Part shown: piece after piece, positions 57,603 through 64,000 of the stretch
Position numbering within the stretch: position 1 is the stretch's first letter
How the letters are laid out: each line of letters starts with the position of its first letter
Origin: Bythopirellula sp041737835
GTDB taxonomy: Bacteria > Planctomycetota > Planctomycetia > Pirellulales > Lacipirellulaceae
NCBI GenBank assembly: GCA_041737835.1
Contig: JBGSQY010000004.1
Strand: one strand, 5' to 3'
Length of the DNA: 64,000 bases
Notes under the pieces: generated by a model
Database searches by the model: none
What the model was told of the DNA's origin: nothing
Seen by the model: the letters and a program-made list of their open reading frames with translations, nothing else
Program-made: the position numbers and the translations under genes

Positions 57603-59390
57603 ATGGCAAACCCCGAGACAGTCCCTAACCCGGCGGACCGTGTGCCTTGGCATCAACTGATCGCCTACGGCTTGGGCGGTTTGATTCCGATTGCCCTCTT
57701 TAACATCGCGGGGCAACTCATAGGTTTGCTGGGTAATATCTCGTTGGGTTTGAGCGCGTTTTTGTTAGGGACGATCTTGATCATTCCCCGCCTGTGGGAT
57801 GCGGTCTCCGATCCAATCATCGGTCACTTTTCCGACAACGTGCAGACCCCCTGGGGACGACGTCGGCCTTTTATTCTGGTCGGAGGGATCGCGGTCGAGT
57901 TGAGTTTTGTCGCCATGTGGTGGGTGCCGCGGGGGGAATGGATTCGCGAGATCTTCCCGAGCGAAGCGGCGTACAATTGGTTTCAATTGGTTTACATTCT
58001 CGTGGGCCTGCTGGTGTTCTTCACCGCGTGCAACGTGTTTGAAATCCCGCACGGCGCGCTGGGCATGGAAATGTCGAAGGACTACCACGAGCGCACGAGG
58101 CTCTTCAGTGCCAAGAGTTTCTTAGGAAACACGTTTGCGCTTGGAACACCTTGGCTCATCTTTTTCGCGACGATGGAATTCTTCCGGGGCCCCTCGGGAG
58201 ATCTCATCGACGGCATGCGCTACGTCTCGATTGCGATCGCGGCCGTTCTGATCCCCATGAGCTATTGGTGGTTTCTGACGCTCAAAGAACCGGGTTTCGA
58301 AGGCTCCAAAGATAAGCCTCGCACTGCCTTTTGGGCGGACATGGGCACCGCGGTTGTGAATAAACCCTTTCTGTTGCTCGTGACGTGTGTTTTTACGCTT
58401 GCGATGGGGTTCAATTTTGTCGGCAACTTTAACAACTATATTACGATCTTTTATCTGTATGGCGGCGACACCACGGCGGCGAGCAAACTGCTGGGCATCG
58501 CTGGCACCACATGGGCCGTCACGGGTCTTCTCGCGGTCTTCCCGCTGAACTGGATCAGCAAGCGGATCGGCAAAAGATCGACGTTGCTGATGGCAATTGC
58601 CATCATGTGTACGGCACAGATTTCCAAGATTGTGTGCTACGATCCTGCGCATCCCTATCTGGTGCTGATCCCCACCATGCTGCTTTCGGCAGGCATGTTG
58701 ATGTTTTTTACGCTTGGTTCATCAATGGTTGGCGACGTTTGCGATCAGGACGAACTACACACCGGCAGTCGGCGCGAGGGAACCTACTACTCGGTGTTTT
58801 GGTGGTTTATCAAAATGGGAACCGCGTTTGCGAGCTTTGTAACGGGAGCCTTGTTGCTCTACACGAGCTTCGATGAAAAGCAAAACGTGCAGGTGGAATC
58901 CTTGCTGAGTCACCTGGCCGCGGTGGGAAAGGCGACCGAAACCTGGGAAGGCGAGAGTCTGGCAACGCCTGTTCAGCAAGCAGCTATTGAAGGTGAAATT
59001 CGTAAGCTGGTCACTAAGTCCGAAGAAACGTTCGGCTACTTTGATCGAAAAAATAGCGGGACGCATCCCACGGATCACACCAAGACGCTGATTACGCGGA
59101 TGGAGGACATCAACAAGCGCGTCTCCCAACTCGCGGCAGACACCGCTTTGCTCGACAATCGCGAAAAATTGAAAGCGGAGCTAAAACAACTTTCAGAATC
59201 CGCAGCTACTCTCAAAACCCAGGACCCGGAAACGCTGTTTCGGCTACGTTACGTGGAAATTGGCCTGCCGCTGTTGTTAAGCATCGCATCGGCCTACTTT
59301 GCTTGGCGATATCCGCTCACGGAGGAGCGCTGCTATGAAATCAAGCTCGAACTGGAACGGCGTCATGCCGCCGAAACGTCGACGGCCTAG
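57603..59390 (+). CDS. GPH-family sugar:cation symporter with long coiled-coil insert
   Basis: This 595-residue inner-membrane transporter of the MelB/GPH type has the signatures PRLWDAVSDPIIGHFSDNVQTPWGRRRPFIL (about 62-92), with the Asp residues for cation binding, and a second half with GDVCDQDELHTGSRREGTYYSVFWW (about 377-401). About 12 membrane segments fit. Between the last two helices (about 425-555) lies an unusual polar insert of about 130 residues with coiled-coil pattern (IEGEIRKLVTKSEETF, LDNREKLKAELKQLSESAA). Symporters of this family take up glycosides or oligosaccharides, in line with the beta-glucosidases nearby. Confidence 0.87.
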   Translation: MANPETVPNPADRVPWHQLIAYGLGGLIPIALFNIAGQLIGLLGNISLGLSAFLLGTILIIPRLWDAVSDPIIGHFSDNVQTPWGRRRPFILVGGIAVELSFVAMWWVPRGEWIREIFPSEAAYNWFQLVYILVGLLVFFTACNVFEIPHGALGMEMSKDYHERTRLFSAKSFLGNTFALGTPWLIFFATMEFFRGPSGDLIDGMRYVSIAIAAVLIPMSYWWFLTLKEPGFEGSKDKPRTAFWADMGTAVVNKPFLLLVTCVFTLAMGFNFVGNFNNYITIFYLYGGDTTAASKLLGIAGTTWAVTGLLAVFPLNWISKRIGKRSTLLMAIAIMCTAQISKIVCYDPAHPYLVLIPTMLLSAGMLMFFTLGSSMVGDVCDQDELHTGSRREGTYYSVFWWFIKMGTAFASFVTGALLLYTSFDEKQNVQVESLLSHLAAVGKATETWEGESLATPVQQAAIEGEIRKLVTKSEETFGYFDRKNSGTHPTDHTKTLITRMEDINKRVSQLAADTALLDNREKLKAELKQLSESAATLKTQDPETLFRLRYVEIGLPLLLSIASAYFAWRYPLTEERCYEIKLELERRHAAETSTA

Positions 59391-59397
59391 GTTGAGA

Positions 59398-60255
59398 TCA
59401 CTGCAAGTCGTTCAATCGCAACGTAGCCGTCACGGGGAAATGATCGGAAGGAAATCGTCCCTCACGTTCGGTCTTGATGATCGCGGCGTCGATGACTTGC
59501 CATTGCTGGCTCACCAGAATCGCGTCGATCTTGCCGCCATCGGTTTTCCCTTGGAAGCCGTGAAAGGTTGTTTCGTTGGCTTCCTGAGGATGCAACTCGG
59601 CGAAGCTATCGCGCAAACCGATGTGCTCAAATGGCCTGCGTGCCGGATTGTCCGTGGCAACATTAAAGTCGCCCATCAGGATCACTGGTTCCGCAGGGTT
59701 GCCTGCACGAATCTTGCGGGCGATCAACTTGCCACTGCATAGTCGCGAGGGTTGTGAAACGTGATCCCAATGGGTGTTGTAAACGCGAATGACTTGGTTG
59801 CTGGTGCGATCTAGCAAGCGAGCCCACGTGCAAATTCGCGTGATCTCGTTCCCCCAAGACTTCGAGGCACGAACCGCGGGTGTGTCGGAAAGCCAGAATG
59901 TCTCGGACTCAAGCACATCGAAGCGGGTACGGTCGTAAACCAACGGCGAATACTCCCCCGCGCCGTCTTGCTCGCGGCCCACGCCCACGGCTGAATAGTG
60001 GGGGAACTTTTCCAAAATCAAATCGAGCTGGTCGCGTAACGCTTCCTGCATGCCCAGGATTTGCGGGTTCGCCTCGCGAAGAACGTCGAGCAACAGGTCG
60101 CGGCGATTTGGCCAGGAATTTTCCCCATCAGGAGCCGTGCTGAAGCGAATATTGAAGGTCATCGCCCGAATCGCCTCGCCATCGGCCACGCAGAATTGCG
60201 CCAACAGCGCTTGTGCAAAGAGCACCGCCACGAACAAAATCTGTTTCACAGTCAT
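59398..60255 (-). CDS. Secreted endonuclease/exonuclease/phosphatase-family protein
   Basis: This 285-residue protein starts at ATG 60255 with a signal peptide (hydrophobic 6-21, ending CVA). EEP-fold motifs are present: AMTFNIRF (about 30-37), a metal-binding Glu in GMQEALRDQLD, NTHWDH, ILMGDFNVATDNPA with catalytic Asp and Asn, and SDHFPV near the end with the catalytic His. Members hydrolyse phosphodiesters, in nucleic acids or lipids. Being exported, it may act on extracellular DNA or phospholipid. It diverges from the GH1 gene with only 25 bases between start codons. Confidence 0.85.
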   Translation of the reverse strand: MTVKQILFVAVLFAQALLAQFCVADGEAIRAMTFNIRFSTAPDGENSWPNRRDLLLDVLREANPQILGMQEALRDQLDLILEKFPHYSAVGVGREQDGAGEYSPLVYDRTRFDVLESETFWLSDTPAVRASKSWGNEITRICTWARLLDRTSNQVIRVYNTHWDHVSQPSRLCSGKLIARKIRAGNPAEPVILMGDFNVATDNPARRPFEHIGLRDSFAELHPQEANETTFHGFQGKTDGGKIDAILVSQQWQVIDAAIIKTEREGRFPSDHFPVTATLRLNDLQ

Positions 60256-60280
60256 TTCCGCCTTAAAAGAAAAGTTCACG

Positions 60281-61645
60281 ATGTCCGATCCGTTGCCCAA
60301 GTTTCCCGAGAACTTTACCTGGGGTGCCGCCACCTCGGCCTTTCAAATTGAAGGAGCCGCCCAAGACGATGGCAAAGGCCCGAGTGTGTGGGACAACTTC
60401 TGCACGATACCCAATAAGGTCCGCGGTGGCGATACGGGTGCGGTGACTTGCGATCATTACCATCGCTTTCGGGAAGATGTCGGTTTGCTCGCCGAGTTGC
60501 AAATCCCCGCTTATCGGTTTTCGATTTCCTGGCCCCGCGTGATGCCCCAGGGCGTGGGCCAAGTGAATGCTGCGGGACTCGATTTTTATGACTCGCTCGT
60601 CGACGAATTGCTCGCCAAGGGAATCGAACCTTGGCCGACTCTCTTTCATTGGGATTATCCGCTGCGGCTGTATGAAAAAGGGGGATGGCTCAATCCGGCC
60701 AGTTCCGAGTGGTTTGCCGATTACGTGCGGATCGTCGTCGAGCGATTGTCCGACCGCGTGAAGAATTGGTTCACGATCAACGAACCCCAATGCTTTATCC
60801 GCTTTGGCCACGGCGATGCGACCAATGCCCCGGGTTTGGTGTTGTCGCTGGCTGATCGTTTGCTGGCCAGTCATCACACGATGCTTGCACATGGCCGAGC
60901 CGTGCAAACGATTCGCGCCCATGCGAAGCAGCCTGCCAAGATTGGCTGGGCTCCCGTGGGAGTCGCCGCTGTGCCGGCATCATCGAGCGCGGCCGATATC
61001 GCCGCTGCGAATCTGGCGATGACGGAAGTGCCGGACATTCTGTGGACAAATACTTTGTACAACGACCCCGTGTTTTTCGGCCGCTATCCCGAGGAAGCGG
61101 AGCGTGCCTTTGGTGCCGCGATGCCACGTTACACGGCCGAAGAAATGCAGACGATTGCTCAGCCGGTTGATTTCCTTGGTTTGAATATCTACACCGGCAC
61201 GATTGTCGAAGCCGACGAAGCCAACGGTTACCGCCCTCTGCCATTCCCGGCTTGGGCGATGCGTTCCGCCTTTGATTGGCCGATCATTCCTGAAACACTT
61301 TATTGGTGCCCCAAGTTTCACGCCGAGCGTTATGGCGTGCCGCTCTACATCACCGAGAACGGCATGGCGAACATCGACTGGGTCGATCTCGACGGCCACG
61401 TTCACGATCCCCAGCGCATCGATTATCTCCGGCGGTATATCCACCAAGTTCAACGAGCGATCAACGACGGCGTCGATTTGCGTGGCTATTTCCTGTGGTC
61501 GCTGCTCGATAATTTTGAATGGGGCGAGGGCTTTAGCAAACGGTTCGGCCTGGTCCACGTCGATTTCACAACCCAACAGCGCACGATCAAAGATTCGGCC
61601 TATTGGTATCGCGAACTCATCAAAACCAACGGCGCATCGCTCTAA
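60281..61645 (+). CDS. GH1 family beta-glucosidase
   Basis: This 454-residue cytoplasmic enzyme matches full-length GH1. It begins at FPENFTWGAATSAFQIEGA (8-26), has the acid/base Glu168 (TINEP) and nucleophile Glu359 (ITENG), and the substrate-site DNFEWGEGFSKRFGLVHVD near the end. It hydrolyses beta-glucosides, perhaps also beta-galactosides or fucosides. ATG 60281 is the family start, though there is no good Shine-Dalgarno; the frame is open 77 codons further upstream, antisense to the EEP gene. It follows the symporter in function: sugar import then hydrolysis. Confidence 0.93.
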   Translation: MSDPLPKFPENFTWGAATSAFQIEGAAQDDGKGPSVWDNFCTIPNKVRGGDTGAVTCDHYHRFREDVGLLAELQIPAYRFSISWPRVMPQGVGQVNAAGLDFYDSLVDELLAKGIEPWPTLFHWDYPLRLYEKGGWLNPASSEWFADYVRIVVERLSDRVKNWFTINEPQCFIRFGHGDATNAPGLVLSLADRLLASHHTMLAHGRAVQTIRAHAKQPAKIGWAPVGVAAVPASSSAADIAAANLAMTEVPDILWTNTLYNDPVFFGRYPEEAERAFGAAMPRYTAEEMQTIAQPVDFLGLNIYTGTIVEADEANGYRPLPFPAWAMRSAFDWPIIPETLYWCPKFHAERYGVPLYITENGMANIDWVDLDGHVHDPQRIDYLRRYIHQVQRAINDGVDLRGYFLWSLLDNFEWGEGFSKRFGLVHVDFTTQQRTIKDSAYWYRELIKTNGASL

Positions 61646-61702
61646 CTTATTTACATTCATTAGCGCCCATCAGCGTTTATTAGCGATTACATATATTCCT
61701 CC

Positions 61703-62617
61703 ATGGCCGAAGTTCTCACCTCTGTCCTACCGATCTTCCTGCTCATTCTGCTGGGCTGGGTGTTTAAACGCAGCGCGCTGTTGGAGGACTACGGCTGGGT
61801 TGCGCTCGAGCGACTCACCTATTACGTGCTGTTTCCTTGCTTGCTCGGTGTGACGCTGGCCGAAGCGGAATTTCACGATTTCGCCATTCGAGGCGTGGCC
61901 GGGGCGATCATACTGGCGATTGCCATCGTCACCGCCGGTTTGCTCGCGGTGCGGAAGGTGTTCTTTCCCGATGGGCCGCTCTTCACGAGCGTCTATCAGG
62001 GGAGCGTGCGGATGAACACCTACATCGGGCTGTCGATTGCCGCCACGTTCTATGGCGAAGCAGGGCTTGCCGCCGCGGCACTGGCGATTGCGATCATTGT
62101 CCCGCTCGTGAATGTGGCCTGCGTGCTGATGCTTGGTTGGTTCGGCAACGCGGCGGGTCAGGGTGTGCGCGGCATGCTCGACGCCTGCTTCAAAAATCCG
62201 CTGATCGTGGGGTCGTTTGTCGGTTTAGCTTTGAATGTGACAGGCATCGGCATGCCGCCGTTGTTGGGACCCATGGCCGAGATTCTGGCCGAGGCGGCTT
62301 TACCGTTGGGCTTGTTGGCAGTGGGGGCCGCACTCCACTTTGAGGCCATCAAGCAAACCGGCGCGATCGTCGTGGTGACGTCGGCGATCAAGCTCGTGGT
62401 GTTGCCGCTGCTGACGTGGGGGCTGTTACGACTGTTCGGCGTAAACGGCGTCGAAGGGGCCATCGCGATTCTGTTCAACGCACTCCCCACGGCAACGAGC
62501 TCTTACATTCTCGCCAGCCAATACGGCGGCGATGCCAAACTTATGGCCAGCATCATCTCGATCGAAACCCTGCTTTCGATGTTGACGCTCTCAGCCGTGC
62601 TGGCGCTGTTGATGTAA
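61703..62617 (+). CDS. AEC-family transporter
   Basis: This 304-residue membrane protein has ten hydrophobic segments in two five-helix halves, as in the auxin efflux carrier (AEC) family. Typical features are PIFLLILLGWVFKR at the start, LTYYVLFPCLL, VRMNTYIGL and NALPTATSSYILASQYGGD (about 263-281). Members move malate, malonate or similar organic acids. It lies 57 bases after the GH1 gene on the same strand; the link to saccharide use is by position only. Confidence 0.85.
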   Translation: MAEVLTSVLPIFLLILLGWVFKRSALLEDYGWVALERLTYYVLFPCLLGVTLAEAEFHDFAIRGVAGAIILAIAIVTAGLLAVRKVFFPDGPLFTSVYQGSVRMNTYIGLSIAATFYGEAGLAAAALAIAIIVPLVNVACVLMLGWFGNAAGQGVRGMLDACFKNPLIVGSFVGLALNVTGIGMPPLLGPMAEILAEAALPLGLLAVGAALHFEAIKQTGAIVVVTSAIKLVVLPLLTWGLLRLFGVNGVEGAIAILFNALPTATSSYILASQYGGDAKLMASIISIETLLSMLTLSAVLALLM

Positions 62618-62624
62618 GCAGGCC

Positions 62625-64000
62625 TTACTCAACAACCTCGAACGTTCCGGCCAGCGGCGCGATGGAACTGCCACCCACGTACAGCTCAAATTTGCCGGGC
62701 TCGAGGATTTGCTCTTCGTCGTTGTTGTAGAACTTCAGATCATCCGCGGGAATCGCAAATTCCAGCACGTCGCTCTCCCCCGGTTCAAGATGCACGCGCC
62801 GAAAGGCCTTCAGCTCGCGCACAGGCCGGGCAATGCTGCCCACGAGATCGCGGATGTAGACCTGCACGACTTCGTCTCCAGCAATATCGCTGGTGTTCTT
62901 AATCGGCACCCGCACGGCGAGCACCTGCCCCGCCTTGAGCTTTTCTGTGGAGAGTTCGACCTTGCCGTACTCGAAGTTGGCGTAAGACAAACCATAGCCG
63001 AAAGGGAACAAGGGATACGCGCCAACGTCGAGATAGTTGGAATTGTAACCTTGGTCCAAATCCAGCTTTTCATCGTAGAATTTGTCCTTCGCAAAATCGT
63101 ATTCGCGCGTCGGACGGCCCGTGTTCACATGGTTGTAGTAAAGCGGAATCTGCCCCACGGATTTGGGGAACGTGATCGGCAGCTTGCCCGAAGGAGATTC
63201 TTTGCCCCACAGTAGATCAGCCAGCGCGGGCCCCGCCATCGTTCCTGCGTGGAAGGAAAATAGCACCGCGTCGACTTGCTCCACTTCCTTGCCAATCGTC
63301 AACGAGCGGCCTGCTTCGACGATCATGACCGTGGGCTTGCCGACCTTGGCGATCGCTTCCACAAGCTCGCCTTGCGCACCGGGCAGATCGAGCAGAGCGC
63401 GACTGCGAGCTTCGCCCGAAAGATTGGCCCGTTCGCCGACGACCATAATCACCATGTCGGCTTGCTCGGCCGCCTTCACGGCGTCGTCAAAATCTTGCGT
63501 GCTGTCATCCAAATCGTCCTTCAAACCGGGGACAAATTTGACTTCGATCTCTTTGCCCGCCGCTTCACGAATTCCAGCCAGCGGTGTGATGCTATCCTCT
63601 TCGCGACCATCGGGAATCCAGGTCCCCAGTTGCTCGCGCTTCATGTCGGCGAGTGGTCCGATCACCGCGATCTTCTTGACCTTCTCTGCCTTGATCGGAA
63701 GTGTGCCGTCGCCATTCTTGAGCATCACCACCGATTGCCGTGCGATTGCGCGGGACGATTCCAAATGCGATTTATCGAGCAGCACCGAAGGCTTCTTCGC
63801 ATCGACATAAGGATCTTCAAACAAACCAAGCTGGAACTTCACGCGCAGAATCTCTTTCACGAGGTCGTCGACGACGCTTTCGGGGACCACATTCGTTTTG
63901 ACAAGTTCCACCAAATGATTGTGAAACGTGAGGCTCGTCATTTCCATATTCACACCGGCGAGTGCCGCTTGAATGGCGGCTTCGCGTTCGTCGGCGGCAA
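62625..64000 (-). CDS. GH3 family beta-glucosidase (partial, cut by window edge)
   Basis: The C-terminal 458 or so residues are in the window; the frame continues to the right edge (ADEREAAIQAALAGVNMEM precedes the first internal Met). The end of the TIM-barrel domain is followed by the GH3 C-terminal alpha/beta domain (SVVMLKNGDGTLPI, KIAVIGPLA) with the likely acid/base Glu region VGERANLSGEARSRA. A fibronectin III-like domain (VPIKNTSDIAGDEVVQVYIRDL) ends the protein. The catalytic nucleophile Asp lies outside the window. YPLFPFGYGLSY is a family hallmark. It is convergent with the AEC gene (seven-base gap). Together with GH1 it points to beta-glucan or oligoglucoside use. Confidence 0.9.
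   Translation of the reverse strand, partial: AADEREAAIQAALAGVNMEMTSLTFHNHLVELVKTNVVPESVVDDLVKEILRVKFQLGLFEDPYVDAKKPSVLLDKSHLESSRAIARQSVVMLKNGDGTLPIKAEKVKKIAVIGPLADMKREQLGTWIPDGREEDSITPLAGIREAAGKEIEVKFVPGLKDDLDDSTQDFDDAVKAAEQADMVIMVVGERANLSGEARSRALLDLPGAQGELVEAIAKVGKPTVMIVEAGRSLTIGKEVEQVDAVLFSFHAGTMAGPALADLLWGKESPSGKLPITFPKSVGQIPLYYNHVNTGRPTREYDFAKDKFYDEKLDLDQGYNSNYLDVGAYPLFPFGYGLSYANFEYGKVELSTEKLKAGQVLAVRVPIKNTSDIAGDEVVQVYIRDLVGSIARPVRELKAFRRVHLEPGESDVLEFAIPADDLKFYNNDEEQILEPGKFELYVGGSSIAPLAGTFEVVE

Noticed and set aside
60050..60280. Longer N-terminus for the GH1 beta-glucosidase
   Set aside because: The extra 77 residues are antisense to the EEP gene and unlike GH1 sequences, which begin at the FPENFTWG segment.

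Overview
This window looks like a chromosomal segment of a planctomycete, most likely of the Pirellulales type. The evidence is a DUF1559 prepilin-like protein, two PEP-CTERM proteins (one with a dockerin-like segment next to the sorting signal), an SHD1-domain protein, a formylglycine sulfatase, a zinc-ribbon/GYF membrane protein, a DcaP-like porin, and GC-rich genes separated by intergenic spaces full of small hairpins and short repeats. No rRNA or tRNA gene was seen; the only RNA gene recognised is ssrA (tmRNA).

Region 1 (1-4586) is the right end of an integrated plasmid-like element. It carries iteron-like repeats, a replication initiator, an unknown protein, an excisionase-like DNA-binding protein and a tyrosine integrase. 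The element sits at the 3' end of ssrA (minus strand), and the integrase frame ends inside the tmRNA gene. Its left end lies outside the window.

Region 2 (4.9-16.4 kb) is mixed envelope and housekeeping: an SGNH esterase, a large repetitive PEP-CTERM surface protein, a DUF1559 prepilin, a DUF1460 cell-wall enzyme, a gamma-carbonic-anhydrase-like protein, an MFS exporter, glutaminase and an SHD1 protein. Region 3 (16.7-24.0 kb) is a tight plus-strand operon with RND adaptor, RND pump, AbgT-family transporter and ThrE-type exporter. Region 4 (24-36.8 kb) is mostly minus strand: DUF1269 protein, M20 peptidase with a second AbgT transporter, SLC13 permease, DcaP-like porin, polysaccharide-export protein with a TPR lipoprotein, and a metallo-beta-lactamase nuclease; one plus-strand DUF4142 gene lies among them.

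Region 5 (36.8-50 kb) holds RidA, a small AT-rich patch (PEP-CTERM protein, prepilin-like small membrane protein, antitoxin with a truncated toxin), a CsgG/LpoB-like lipoprotein, XerC, an NtrC-type regulator, a KAP-like membrane NTPase, a lipoprotein, a cysteine-rich secreted protein, a GYF protein and UppP. Region 6 (50.1-54.6 kb) has groES-groEL followed by AT-richer genes: a 490-residue protein with a nucleoside-deoxyribosyltransferase-like domain (a candidate defence effector) and a vapBC-type module whose toxin is cut by an in-frame TAG. Region 7 (54.7-64 kb) is a saccharide-use cluster: sulfatase, LacI regulator with its own promoter and operator, GPH sugar symporter, endonuclease/exonuclease/phosphatase-family enzyme, GH1 and GH3 beta-glucosidases and an AEC transporter; the GH3 gene runs off the right edge.

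Two patterns run through the window. Several families of dispersed intergenic repeats (degenerate heptanucleotide arrays and hairpins with a conserved GGA triloop) touch gene ends and starts. Both toxin-antitoxin modules keep the antitoxin but have a broken toxin.
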